Positions 53,310-61,718 of a stretch of DNA of 64,000 bases are shown here, one piece after another. The translations under genes were made by a program, and so were the position numbers. The stretch covers positions 1 to 64,000 of the forward strand of contig JBBSQX010000012.1 of NCBI GenBank assembly GCA_038243605.1, in the 5' to 3' direction. The notes under the pieces were generated by a model that saw nothing but the letters and a program-made list of their open reading frames with translations, was not told the DNA's origin and searched no databases. The DNA comes from Terrimesophilobacter sp038243605. Its GTDB lineage: Bacteria > Actinomycetota > Actinomycetes > Actinomycetales > Microbacteriaceae. Position 1 is the first letter of the stretch. The number at the start of each line of letters is the position of its first letter.

Positions 53310-53351
53310 ACTAATTTTTGACATCACACAAATTAGTTGGACATCCAACTA
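53310..53351. promoter_or_regulatory. Palindromic operator between the divergent catabolic and etf operons
   Basis: TAGTTGGA (53334-53341) and TCCAACTA (53344-53351) form an 18-bp palindrome with a CA centre. A second pair, ACTAATTT (53310-53317) and AAATTAGT (53330-53337), overlaps it. TTGACA at 53318-53323 is a perfect -35 hexamer, though no matching -10 was found. The spacing fits a dimeric repressor (TetR, MarR or GntR size) controlling both operons. No regulator gene is adjacent. Confidence 0.65.
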
Positions 53352-53417
53352 TATCCTTGTGGCCTGCATCCAAGAGAATGTTCTCAAGACCAAAATAATG
53401 GTGGAATGGTAGGCATG

Positions 53418-54194
53418 ATGAAGATCGCAGTGCTCGTGAAAGAAGTGCCAGACACCTGGAGCGACCGACGCATCGACCCCGCAACGAAACGGGTTGATCG
53501 AAGTGGTGACGTCGTGATCGATGAGATCAACGAAAAAGCCGTAGAAGTTGCCCTGCAAACCAAGGAATCCGGCGGTGGAGAAGTAACCGCTGTGACGATG
53601 GGGCCCAAGAACGCTCTCGATGCGGTGCGCAAAGCGCTCGCAATGGGCGCGGATGCCGGCATCCACATTATTGATGACGCCCTCGGCGGTTCCGATGCCG
53701 TGCAGACCTCCGCAGCTCTCGCCGCAGCGCTGGGATCGCGCGGGTTCGATCTCATCATCGCTGGCAACGAGTCGACGGATGGGCGCACTGCCTCCATTCC
53801 CGCCATGCTCGCGGAGCGCCTCGGCATGGCGCAGGCCACCTTTCTTCGCACGCTGAGCGTCGCCGACGGCGCCGTATCGGGCGAGCGGATGACAGAAGAC
53901 GGTCACGTCGAAATCACGGCGACACTTCCTGCCGTCGTTTCGGTCACCGAACAGATTGCCGAAGCGCGCTTTCCTAACTTCAAGGGCATCATGGCCGCGA
54001 AGAAGAAGCCGGTAGAGGTTCTCACGCTCTCCGACCTCGGAATCGACGCAGGGGATGCCGGTGGCGCGAACTCGTGGTCGGTCGTCGACACCGTCACCGT
54101 GAAGCCACCGCGCGAAGGTGGAACCGTCATCAAGGATGACGGCACCGCCGGGCAGCAACTCGCCGATTACCTCGCTTCGGCGAAACTGATTTAG
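53418..54194 (+). CDS. etfB: Electron transfer flavoprotein beta subunit
   Basis: A 258-residue protein starting MKIAVLVKEVPDTW. It has AVEVALQTKESGGGEVTAVTMG, the AMP-binding side, and LIIAGNESTDGRTASIPAMLAERLG. GGTAGG sits just before the tandem ATGs at 53415/53418. It accepts electrons from acyl-CoA dehydrogenases together with EtfA. 10 nt separate it from etfA. The frame continues upstream but over the operator. Confidence 0.94.
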   Translation: MKIAVLVKEVPDTWSDRRIDPATKRVDRSGDVVIDEINEKAVEVALQTKESGGGEVTAVTMGPKNALDAVRKALAMGADAGIHIIDDALGGSDAVQTSAALAAALGSRGFDLIIAGNESTDGRTASIPAMLAERLGMAQATFLRTLSVADGAVSGERMTEDGHVEITATLPAVVSVTEQIAEARFPNFKGIMAAKKKPVEVLTLSDLGIDAGDAGGANSWSVVDTVTVKPPREGGTVIKDDGTAGQQLADYLASAKLI

Positions 54195-54204
54195 GAGAAC
54201 TGAC

Positions 54205-55167
54205 ATGTCACAAGTACTTGTTCTCGTTGAACTGACGGACGGAAAGCCCGCAGACTCCACCCGCGAGCTACTTGCCGCTGCTGCCATGCTCGGTGAGCCG
54301 GCCGCCGTTGTGGTGGCAGAGCCGGGTGTAGCGAAAGCGCTCGCCGCCGACCTCGCAAAGCTCGGGGCCGCTACGGTCTACGCCGCTGGCGTTGCGGGCG
54401 CGGACGCACTCTTGGTCACGCCTCAGGTTGCCGCTCTCGCCGCCGCTGCGTCGACGGCGGGCCCGACTGCCGTGATCGTGGGCTCGACCCCCGACTCTCG
54501 CGAAGCCGGCGCGCGCCTCGCTGTGCGCCTGGGTGGCGCCTACCTCAGCGATGTTTTGGCCATTGACGCAAACGGCACCGTCACGCAGACCGCGTTCGGT
54601 GGCTCCTACAACGTCACGGCGAGCGCCGCGAAGGGCGTAGCGGTGATATCGATTCGCTCGAACTCGATCGATGGCGCTGCGGCAGCGGCATCCGGAACCG
54701 TCGTTGACCTCGACGTTTCTAGTGACTCTGCCCCGACCACCGCGATCACGGCGCGGCACGAAGCTGTTGCCGCCGCGGAGCGCCCAGCTCTCAAGGCCGC
54801 CAACATTGTGGTCTCTGGCGGGCGCGGGCTCGGTTCGAAAGAGAAGTTTGTTCTCGTGGAAGAACTCGCAGACTCCCTCGGGGCAGCCCTTGGCGCCTCC
54901 CGCGCGGCCGTCGATGCCGGATACTGCGAGCACAACCTACAGGTCGGCCAGACCGGCACTACCGTGTCGCCAAACCTTTACATTGCCGTCGGAATCTCCG
55001 GCGCCATCCAGCACCTCGCGGGAATGCAGAGCTCCAAGACGATCGTCGCCATCAACAAAGACGAGAACTCACCCATTTTTGACATCGCCGACTTCGGCAT
55101 CGTCGGTGACCTTTTCACCGTCGTGCCGCAGTTCATGGAGGCGGTAAAGGCAAGGAAGACCTCATGA
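54205..55167 (+). CDS. etfA: Electron transfer flavoprotein alpha subunit
   Basis: A 320-residue protein. The C-terminal FAD domain has VSGGRGLGSKEKFVLVEELADSLGAALGASRAAVDAG in pieces, HNLQVGQTGTTVSPNLYIAVGISGAIQHLAGM and INKDENSPIFDIADFGIVGD. AGGAG lies before the ATG. It forms the ETF heterodimer that shuttles electrons to the respiratory chain. Confidence 0.95.
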   Translation: MSQVLVLVELTDGKPADSTRELLAAAAMLGEPAAVVVAEPGVAKALAADLAKLGAATVYAAGVAGADALLVTPQVAALAAAASTAGPTAVIVGSTPDSREAGARLAVRLGGAYLSDVLAIDANGTVTQTAFGGSYNVTASAAKGVAVISIRSNSIDGAAAAASGTVVDLDVSSDSAPTTAITARHEAVAAAERPALKAANIVVSGGRGLGSKEKFVLVEELADSLGAALGASRAAVDAGYCEHNLQVGQTGTTVSPNLYIAVGISGAIQHLAGMQSSKTIVAINKDENSPIFDIADFGIVGDLFTVVPQFMEAVKARKTS

Positions 55168-56084
55168 CGATGGCCGCCTTTCGCGAGAGCCGCTGGTTTC
55201 GGCTCGTCTGGGTAATTCCTGCAGTTCTCGTGGTGGGCGCGATCGTCGTTGGTATCGCCATCTGGCTTCGCACGCTGCCTGGCGTGCAAGAGTTCATGGT
55301 CAAGTACTCGGGTCACAGCGAGCTTCCTGCGAAAACCCCTGAGGGCTTTCCGGCGTGGCTCAACTGGCAGCACTTCTTCAACTCGTTCTTCATCCTGTTT
55401 GTGATCACCTCCGGGTGGAAGATTCGCACCACAAAACGTCCTGCAGCTTATTGGACTCGCAACAACACGGGGCTCCTGAAAACCAAGGGCGAGCCGCAGC
55501 GCATCAGCATCCACCAGTGGTTCCACATCAGTATGAACTCGCTGTGGCTGCTCAACGGTGTGCTTCTCTACGTGCTGCTGTTTGTGAGCGGTCAGTGGGC
55601 CCGCATCATCCCCACGAATTGGGACATCTTTCCGAATGCCGTCTCTGCTGGGTTGCAGTACGCCTCACTGAATTGGCCGCACGAGATGGGCTGGGTCAAC
55701 TACAACGCTCTTCAGGTGCTCGCCTACTTCGTCACCGTGTTCATCGCCGCCCCGCTTGCCGTGCTCACCGGGCTGCGGATGACACCGGGCCTTGCCGAGC
55801 GCTGGAAGCCGCTGGAGCGGGTCTTTCCTGTGCAGCTTGCACGCCTGCTGCACTTTCCGATCATGATCTACTTTGTGGCGTTCATCTTCGTGCACGTGCT
55901 TCTGGTTCTCACCACCGGTGCTCTGAATAACTTGAACCACATGTACGCAGCAAACAACGGTGACAGCTGGTGGGGCTTCGGCTTGTTCATGGGTTCACTC
56001 GTGCTCATCACTGTCGCGTGGGTGGCCGCGAAGCCGTCCATTCTGGCGATGATCGCGGGCCTGACCGGCAAGGTTCGTCGCTAA
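55164..56084 (+). CDS. Cytochrome b-type membrane protein in the etf operon
   Basis: A 306-residue protein overlapping etfA by 4 nt. Five or six membrane helices. Candidate haem-ligating His occur in NWQHFFNSFF, HQWFHISMNS, LLHFPIMIYF and FVHVLLVL, the pattern of the cytochrome b561/formate-dehydrogenase-gamma group. TRNNTGLLKTKGEPQRIS is a cytoplasmic loop. It could pass electrons from reduced ETF, directly or through an unseen partner, to menaquinone (inference). No molybdopterin or iron-sulphur partner is in the window. Confidence 0.78.
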   Translation: MTMAAFRESRWFRLVWVIPAVLVVGAIVVGIAIWLRTLPGVQEFMVKYSGHSELPAKTPEGFPAWLNWQHFFNSFFILFVITSGWKIRTTKRPAAYWTRNNTGLLKTKGEPQRISIHQWFHISMNSLWLLNGVLLYVLLFVSGQWARIIPTNWDIFPNAVSAGLQYASLNWPHEMGWVNYNALQVLAYFVTVFIAAPLAVLTGLRMTPGLAERWKPLERVFPVQLARLLHFPIMIYFVAFIFVHVLLVLTTGALNNLNHMYAANNGDSWWGFGLFMGSLVLITVAWVAAKPSILAMIAGLTGKVRR

Positions 56085-56147
56085 AGAGGCCCCCGTTCGC
56101 TCAGGAGCCCCGCTCAGGAGCGTGACGAGAGAACCTCGAAAGGCGTT

Positions 56148-56567
56148 CTAACTCGGATTCGGATTCTGCTGCACAACGTATGCCGCCACGCGTTGAATGA
56201 GATCCAGCGGCATGGGCTTCTCGTACGAGAAATGCAGTGAGTCCTTCGCCGACCGGTAAGGGGCAATGTCACGCTCAATCTCTGCATCCGCTGTTGAGGT
56301 CGACGCAACGGGCACGGGGTAGATGCCCACGTGTTTCTTCCATCCGCCGAAGTAGAGCGGGTGCATGCCCTCCACTTCCATGCGGATGACGCCGTAGCTG
56401 ATGCGCTCCTGCGCCTCGGGAAGCGCCGCCCGTAGAGCTGAGCGCACGGACTCAAGGGTCGTGCGCTCAGACTCAGGAAAACTTGCGAGATACTCCTCGA
56501 CGGTGGCGGCAGGCTTGGTGGGCACGGGCCTGCTGGCTCCTGGGGTGCCGGATGTCGAAGGGTTCAC
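56148..56567 (-). CDS. DUF1801/YdhG-like protein
   Basis: A 139-residue protein from a GTG at 56567 with AAAGGA upstream; a longer frame enters the lipoprotein gene. TVEEYLASFPESERTTLESVRSALRAALPEAQERISYG is the family core in order, with YFGGWKKHVGIYP and FSYEKPMPLDLIQRVAAY after it. Function of the family is unknown (a YdhG/YjbR-like alpha-beta fold). The start is a Ser/Thr/Pro-rich linker. Confidence 0.83.
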   Translation of the reverse strand: MNPSTSGTPGASRPVPTKPAATVEEYLASFPESERTTLESVRSALRAALPEAQERISYGVIRMEVEGMHPLYFGGWKKHVGIYPVPVASTSTADAEIERDIAPYRSAKDSLHFSYEKPMPLDLIQRVAAYVVQQNPNPS

Positions 56568-56583
56568 ACCACCATCCTTTGGC

Positions 56584-57336
56584 TTAGGTGATGTTGGAGT
56601 CAAGGCCAGGAGTGATGTCCGTCGTTGGAGCGCCCGCCGGGGTGCCGCTCGGCACACCGTCAGAAGCACCAAGCGTGCGGCGCTTTGAGGCGATCACTGC
56701 GATCACGATGACGGCGATGATGGCGAGACCTCCAAGACCGATCACTGGCCACATCCATGCGGGCGGGCCGACGGAGTCAGCACTCGCGACCGCGTGCATG
56801 TCGAGGCTGCCCTCGTAGCTAGTGTTCCACGTCACGCGCGTGCCGTTGAGCTCGCCATTGTGATCGGTAACGGTGCCGGGAAAGCTGATCGCGACCTCAA
56901 TATTCGATTCGTCGGCATCCTTTGGCGGGGCCTCGTCACTGTCTGGCGTGAAGTTGACGGTGCCATTAAACACAAACTTCTCGCCCTCGCGGGTGAGAAT
57001 CAATGTTCCGTTCTCGCTATCGCTGTTGATCGCCGCGATCGGCGTATTGCTCAGCGAGAATTTCGACCCCGCGTACCCGTCGCTGTCGTAGTCGCTGCGG
57101 GTGACGCCGTCGGCGCCACTCAGGTTGGGAAGAAGCTTCTTCTCGATGTCGGTGGCGCGATCCTTCGCGTCGACCTTGGCATTGTCGCCGTCGCCAACGA
57201 CCGTGGCGACGACGATGTCACCATTGAGAGTGTTTTCTGGAGTGACGGTGATGTTCGCCTGAAAGCGAACGCAACCGCTCAGCAGCAAGAGTGCCGCGGT
57301 GGCAATGAGTGCACCAGCTATTCGTGTTTTTCTCAT
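56584..57336 (-). CDS. LppM-like lipoprotein with C-terminal anchor
   Basis: A 250-residue protein from the ATG at 57336. The signal peptide ends in a lipobox (LLLSGC, Cys near 22). A beta-rich domain with ANITVTPENTLNGDIV and SKFSLSNTPIAAI resembles LppM. A membrane helix at about 195-217 is followed by a basic stop and a Gly/Pro/Thr tail. It is anchored at both ends. CATACT lies 6 nt before the ATG without a ribosome site, suggesting a leaderless mRNA. Function unknown. Confidence 0.83.
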   Translation of the reverse strand: MRKTRIAGALIATAALLLLSGCVRFQANITVTPENTLNGDIVVATVVGDGDNAKVDAKDRATDIEKKLLPNLSGADGVTRSDYDSDGYAGSKFSLSNTPIAAINSDSENGTLILTREGEKFVFNGTVNFTPDSDEAPPKDADESNIEVAISFPGTVTDHNGELNGTRVTWNTSYEGSLDMHAVASADSVGPPAWMWPVIGLGGLAIIAVIVIAVIASKRRTLGASDGVPSGTPAGAPTTDITPGLDSNIT

Positions 57337-57497
57337 AACCGCAGTATGCCGGTGTATCGCACCCCCCATTTGGGGTTCACAGCCTATTCACCGAAATAGT
57401 TCAGGCGATGTACATTGTCGGTTTCTCGCAGGCGTACGCCCAAAGGGTGCGTGGCGGTTGTTACATTGAGAACGTCGATCTGTTAGGGAAGAGAGTC

Positions 57498-58151
57498 ATG
57501 AATCCGCTAGTTTCTGCGAGCGAGCTTGGTGTCTCTTTTGACGGCCAGACGCTCGTGAGCCCCACATCCTTCCACGTCGACGAAGGCGAAGCGCTGGCGG
57601 TACTTGGGCCGAACGGCGCAGGAAAGACAACTCTGCTTCGACTTGTCAGCGGACGGCTGCGCCCCAGCACTGGCACCATCACCGTCTGTGGCATGGCCCC
57701 GAACGAGAAGAGTCCAAAGTTTCGCGCTGCAGTTGCGGCGCTGCTTGGGAGCCCACCGACAGCGTCAAACCTGACCGTTCGCGAACACCTAACCCTGGTG
57801 GCGGCCTCCTGGAACGCAGGCGCAGATGTGGCAGCAGCGCGGTCCGAATTCTTACTTGAACAGTTCGGCATCACACGATTGGCCTTGCGATACCCGCACG
57901 AACTCTCCACAGGACAATCGCAGTTGTTCGCGCTGGCCCTCACGCTCTCGCGGAGCTTTGACGTTCTTCTGTTAGACGAACCGGAGCAACGTCTCGACGC
58001 ACAGCGAGTGCACCTGGTCGGCCAGATTCTGCGCTCACTGGTGTTGCACGGCAAAACCATCATCATGGCAAGCCACAACGCCGACCTTGTCGATCAGGTA
58101 TGTGACCGGCAACTGGAGGTTCGCGAGGTGGCGAGTGACAACCTCACGTAA
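57498..58151 (+). CDS. ABC transporter ATP-binding protein
   Basis: A 217-residue ATPase. Walker A is GPNGAGKTT, the signature is LSTGQSQLFALAL, Walker B is VLLLDEPEQRLD and the H-loop is ASHNAD. The ATG at 57498 has GGGAAGAGAG upstream; an extension to 57408 is unlike the family. It overlaps the permease gene by 17 nt, so they form one exporter. The substrate is unknown. Confidence 0.9.
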   Translation: MNPLVSASELGVSFDGQTLVSPTSFHVDEGEALAVLGPNGAGKTTLLRLVSGRLRPSTGTITVCGMAPNEKSPKFRAAVAALLGSPPTASNLTVREHLTLVAASWNAGADVAAARSEFLLEQFGITRLALRYPHELSTGQSQLFALALTLSRSFDVLLLDEPEQRLDAQRVHLVGQILRSLVLHGKTIIMASHNADLVDQVCDRQLEVREVASDNLT

Positions 58152-59673
58152 CGCTCTCAGAACACTTCGCGCGATCTACCGACACCGCGACGATGCCTCC
58201 CGCGAAACCGACGCGAGCTACATCATTTATGCCACGCTGCTGGCGCTTCTGGTGGTGGGCTTTCCGGTCACGCGCGCGCTCATTATGCTGCTCTCCCCTC
58301 CAGAGGTGCTCACACTCCTTCAGTCCCCCTCTGCTGCCACCGTCGTCAGTCTTGTGTTTGGCGTGATCGTGACGCTGCTGGTCGCGGTGGGATCGGTGCG
58401 CGGCCCCGTCCTTTTGCCTCCGTTCTTCGTTACGCTTCTCGCCGAGACAGCAACCCCGCGTAGCCGCACGCTCACTCGAACTTTTGCGACCGCGGTCGTC
58501 TACGTTCTTGGCGGTCTTCTCTTTCTCGGAATCGTCGTCAGCGCTGTGCGAGTGTTTGGTGGCGGGCTCACTCTTGTCTCTGGCATCGAGTTCGTCCTCG
58601 CGTGTCTGCTGTTCGCCGTCGTTGCGAGCCTGATGTGGCTAGTAGGCCAGGTACTGGCGCACCGTGCGTGGGTTCTCGTCGTGAGTCTTGTCGTCGCTAT
58701 CGCTGCCTCGGTGCTGATGGGCCCCACGCTCGCGTTCACCCCGTGGGGCTGGCTTGGAGTTGTGTGGGGAGGAGATCCGACGGGGTCTGCTCTTGCAATC
58801 GTCGCCCTCACACTTCTCGCCATCGGTTCAGTGTTGCTTCTGCCCGTAATCCTGAATTCGCTCAGTCGTGAGGCGCTTCTTCACCAGGGGCAGCAGTTTC
58901 AGGCCGCGAGTGTCGCTGCCGTGACCGGCGACATGGCAACAGCACTTGGACGCTTTCGCACGCTTCCGAGAATTGGCAGACGGTGGCGAGCTATCGGGCG
59001 CAGTTCCGGGTGGGTTCGATTAGCGTGGATCCGCTTTTTCAGAAGTGACGCCGTCGGCGCGCTCCGAACCCCCGTGCGGCTTATGGGCGGTGTGGTGACG
59101 CTCAGCTCAGCGTTCGCGCTCCTGAGTACTTCCCTCGCACCCGGCCCCGCACCCGCCTGGCTGCTGGGTGCGGCTGCCGCAGGCGCGTGCTACCTAGGAT
59201 GCGGCGTGCTCGCCGACGGGTTCAGACTCTCTGCGGTCTCGGCGGGTGCGCCACCGCTGTACCCGTACTCGACAACACACCAATATGCAGTGCACCTCAC
59301 CTTTCCCTTAATGACGACTGTGCTGGCGGCCCTCGTCGGGTTCGTGATTGGAGTGGCGTTCGGGGCTCCATCCGGCGCCCTCATTGTCTGTCTGCTCATT
59401 GCTGTGTTGGGCGTGCTTGCGCGAGCGTTCGATAGTGCAAAAGGGCCACCACCCCTCATCCTGATGGCGTCTCCGGTGCGCACCGAAGCCGGTGATCCGA
59501 CAATCCTGCTTCTCTTCGTATGGCAAGCAGATGCGCTTCTCATCGTGGCGGCATCCGGCGGGGTGATCGCCTCCCTCGCCGTCGGCGGTTCACTACTTTC
59601 TGGTGCCGCTCTCGCCGCTGTTGTCGCAACGGGGCTCATTCTGCTCCTCCAAAGAAGACTTCGAGCTTCGTGA
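58135..59673 (+). CDS. ABC transporter permease-like membrane protein
   Basis: A 512-residue protein with about 12 hydrophobic segments. The GTG at 58135 is preceded by GAGGTGG and lies inside the ATPase gene end. The start (LRTLRAIYRHRDDASRETDASYIIYATLLALL) resembles the DUF6297 permeases that pair with a short ATPase. It has Arg/Lys-rich cytoplasmic loops. It is the only candidate membrane partner for the ATPase. Confidence 0.82.
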   Translation: MTTSRNALRTLRAIYRHRDDASRETDASYIIYATLLALLVVGFPVTRALIMLLSPPEVLTLLQSPSAATVVSLVFGVIVTLLVAVGSVRGPVLLPPFFVTLLAETATPRSRTLTRTFATAVVYVLGGLLFLGIVVSAVRVFGGGLTLVSGIEFVLACLLFAVVASLMWLVGQVLAHRAWVLVVSLVVAIAASVLMGPTLAFTPWGWLGVVWGGDPTGSALAIVALTLLAIGSVLLLPVILNSLSREALLHQGQQFQAASVAAVTGDMATALGRFRTLPRIGRRWRAIGRSSGWVRLAWIRFFRSDAVGALRTPVRLMGGVVTLSSAFALLSTSLAPGPAPAWLLGAAAAGACYLGCGVLADGFRLSAVSAGAPPLYPYSTTHQYAVHLTFPLMTTVLAALVGFVIGVAFGAPSGALIVCLLIAVLGVLARAFDSAKGPPPLILMASPVRTEAGDPTILLLFVWQADALLIVAASGGVIASLAVGGSLLSGAALAAVVATGLILLLQRRLRAS

Positions 59674-59774
59674 CAGAGAAATATTAATCAGGTGATGTCG
59701 AAGCGTTAAGACAGCTATCCCATGGGTGTGGAGTGTTTACCACCGCAATGGCACTGGTCACTACCCTCGTGAGA

Positions 59775-59927
59775 ATGCCACACACTCTGATAGCAACCAA
59801 TGATGCAGAGAAGTGGTTGTCTGCGGGTCGCTTGAGGACATATCTTGAGGCCACAGGCGGTGACGTGCAGCGCGCGCTCCGGCTGTACGACTTGGAAATG
59901 CCCAGGTCACCGCAACCCGCCTCCTGA
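59775..59927 (+). pseudogene. Abi-like N-terminal fragment
   Basis: A short frame (about 50 residues from the ATG at 59775; 64 from 59733). EKWLSAGRLRTYLEATGGD followed by VQRALRLYDLE matches the start of actinobacterial Abi-like proteins, which usually continue as LYEWN plus about 180 residues. Here the frame turns into PRSPQPAS and stops, and no continuation was seen downstream in any frame. It may be a remnant of an abortive-infection gene, or a solo domain. The rest of the 59674-60001 gap shows nothing else convincing. Confidence 0.45.
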
Positions 59928-60001
59928 GCACTCCTCCACCGAGATACCTCGGCATTGCACCCTGAGCTGTGTTGGTGCCGGCGCTCAGCACTCCGCACTG
60001 T

Positions 60002-61378
60002 TTAGCACTCCACGACGTTGACCGCGAGCCCACCCATCGAGGTTTCTTTGTACTTGGAGTGCATGTCGAGGCCGGTGGCCTTCATCGTGGCGATGACCTG
60101 ATCGAGCGAGACCTTGTGGTCGCCCTCGCCCCACATCGCCATCTTCGCCGCGTTGATGGCCTTCGCCGCGGCAATCGCGTTGCGTTCGATGCACGGAATC
60201 TGCACGAGGCCGCCGATGGGGTCGCAGGTGAGGCCGAGGTTGTGTTCCATCGCGATCTCCGCAGCGTTCTCCACCTGCTCGATCGTGCCCCCGAGCAGCT
60301 CGGCGAGGCCAGCTGCCGCCATGGAGGAGGCAGAACCAACCTCGCCCTGGCATCCCATCTCCGCGCCAGAAATCGAGGCGCCCTTCTTGTAGAGCACGCC
60401 GACGGATGCCGCGGCAAGCAGAAAGCGCACCGTCGCGTCATCCCACTCGGCCTGCGTCGCGTTCGGCATGCCGTAACGGGTGGCGTAGTAGAGCACGGCG
60501 GGAATGATGCCGGCCGCGCCATTGGTTGGTGCCGTCACAATCCGGCCACCGGATGCATTCTCTTCATTCACGGCGAGCGCCACAAAGTTCACCCACTCCT
60601 GCCAGTAGACGGGTGAGCGGTCAGGGTCCTCGAGCAGCAGGCGTGCGTGCCATCGGGGCGAGCGACGCGCCACCTCGAGCCCGCCGGGGAGCACCCCCGG
60701 GCGAGCAATGGCGGACTCCACGCACGCTTCCATGGCGTCGCGAATGCCGAGAAGCTTCTCTCGCACCTCGCCTTCCGTGTAAGTACCGAGTTCGTTGCGC
60801 AGCATCACACCGCTGAACGGCAGGTCATTGGCGCGACAGTGGGCAAGCAGTTCGGCTCCTGTCTCAAACGGAAACTCCACGGGTGTCTCTTCTGCCGCGT
60901 TATCGTCGTCACCCTCGCGCACGATGAAACCGCCACCGATCGAGAAGTAGGTGGCGGTGTGCAGTGAGGTGCCATCGGCATCCATTACCTCGCACGTCAT
61001 GCCATTCGTGTGGCGCGCAAGCACCGTGAGCGGGCGCAGAGTGATGTCGGATTCACGGAACGGAACCTCGGCGACACCCCCGACGCGCACGATGCCGGTG
61101 GTCTCAATCTCGGCCGCGCGGGCGTCCACGACATCCGGCATGATCTGGTCTGGCAGGTTTCCCTCGAGACCAAGGAGCACAGCAAGGAACGTACCGTGAC
61201 CTTTTCCGGTCGCGGCGAGCGAACCGAAAAGATCAACTTTGAGGCCCGCGACCTTGTCGAGTACGCCAAGGTCTTTGAGTTCCTGCGCAAAGACGGCGCC
61301 AGCCCGCATGGGGCCAACGGTGTGGGAACTGGAAGGGCCAATGCCTATCTTGAACAGCTCGAAAGTGCTAATCGACAT
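60002..61378 (-). CDS. sdaA: L-serine ammonia-lyase, single-chain iron-sulphur type
   Basis: A 458-residue enzyme that converts L-serine to pyruvate and ammonia. It starts MSISTFELFKIGIGPSSSHTVGPMRAG, the SdaA beta-domain motif in pieces. The alpha domain has GAEMGCQGEVGSASSMAAAG and LTCDPIGGLVQIPCIERN, whose cysteines hold the [4Fe-4S] cluster. The ATG at 61378 follows an upstream short frame by 2 nt; the open frame continues to 61684 across the riboswitch but is not coding. Expression is likely set by the glycine riboswitch upstream. Confidence 0.95.
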   Translation of the reverse strand: MSISTFELFKIGIGPSSSHTVGPMRAGAVFAQELKDLGVLDKVAGLKVDLFGSLAATGKGHGTFLAVLLGLEGNLPDQIMPDVVDARAAEIETTGIVRVGGVAEVPFRESDITLRPLTVLARHTNGMTCEVMDADGTSLHTATYFSIGGGFIVREGDDDNAAEETPVEFPFETGAELLAHCRANDLPFSGVMLRNELGTYTEGEVREKLLGIRDAMEACVESAIARPGVLPGGLEVARRSPRWHARLLLEDPDRSPVYWQEWVNFVALAVNEENASGGRIVTAPTNGAAGIIPAVLYYATRYGMPNATQAEWDDATVRFLLAAASVGVLYKKGASISGAEMGCQGEVGSASSMAAAGLAELLGGTIEQVENAAEIAMEHNLGLTCDPIGGLVQIPCIERNAIAAAKAINAAKMAMWGEGDHKVSLDQVIATMKATGLDMHSKYKETSMGGLAVNVVEC

Positions 61379-61380
61379 CG

Positions 61381-61416
61381 TTACATCGCCTTTTCTATGG
61401 CCACGGGGAACGTCAT
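61381..61416 (-). CDS. 11-residue leader peptide before sdaA
   Basis: ATG at 61416 reads MTFPVAIEKAM and stops at 61381-61383. AAGGAG at 61423-61428, 6 nt upstream, is the strongest ribosome site in the leader. The stop (TAA) lies 2 nt before the sdaA ATG, so sdaA could be translated by reinitiation. It has no Ser or Gly codons, which argues against classic attenuation. It may instead be a plain coupling device. Confidence 0.5.
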   Translation of the reverse strand: MTFPVAIEKAM

Positions 61417-61510
61417 GGGGAACTCCTTCATTTGCGCACGCGCGCTGGTATGTTCCTCCCCACTCTGTCTGTTGACCCGAGAGATTCAGCTGCTGTCTTT
61501 GTGAGACGAA

Positions 61511-61545
61511 CAGTGTCGAAAAACACCAGTGTTTTGTCGATACTG
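61511..61545 (-). promoter_or_regulatory. Long leader hairpin upstream of sdaA
   Basis: A hairpin of about 16 bp with one mismatch and one bulge around AAAACAC-TG-GTGTTTT at its centre. It lies between the riboswitch aptamer and the sdaA start. It could be part of the riboswitch expression platform or, as DNA, an operator. There is no following U-run, so it is not a simple terminator. Confidence 0.5.
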
Positions 61546-61566
61546 TGCAGCCTTGCACCATAGGCA

Positions 61567-61677
61567 GGCCGAACTGTCGGCCGTTTCCAGAGTTGCCTGA
61601 TCGGGGCGGTGCGGTTGCCTGAAAGTTTCCCGGGGAGGGTTTGCATCTACGGCGCCCTTGCGGGTCTCTCCCGCTCC
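61567..61677 (-). promoter_or_regulatory. Glycine riboswitch upstream of sdaA
   Basis: On the minus strand from about 61677: GCGGGAGAGACC, then GGCGCCG (61650-61656), then CCGGGAAACTTTCAGGCAA (61615-61633), a CACCGC stretch, and CAGGCAACTCTGGAAACGG (61581-61599). This is the gcvT-type glycine aptamer consensus in order. A short GGCCGA-TCGGCC hairpin (61567-61582) follows and may be the ghost second aptamer of a singlet switch. It should sense glycine and turn on or off serine deamination. It starts about 40 bp after the preceding SDR gene stops. Confidence 0.88.
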
Positions 61678-61718
61678 GACTCATGCAGCAATATTGAGTT
61701 TACTTTGCGTGACTGAGC

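Noticed and set aside
53318..53346. Complete sigma-70-type promoter from the TTGACA
   Set aside because: No acceptable -10 hexamer lies 16-19 bp downstream, so only the -35-like hexamer is noted.
61379..61684. N-terminal extension of sdaA
   Set aside because: It would translate the glycine riboswitch and leader; SdaA proteins begin at the ISTFELFK motif.
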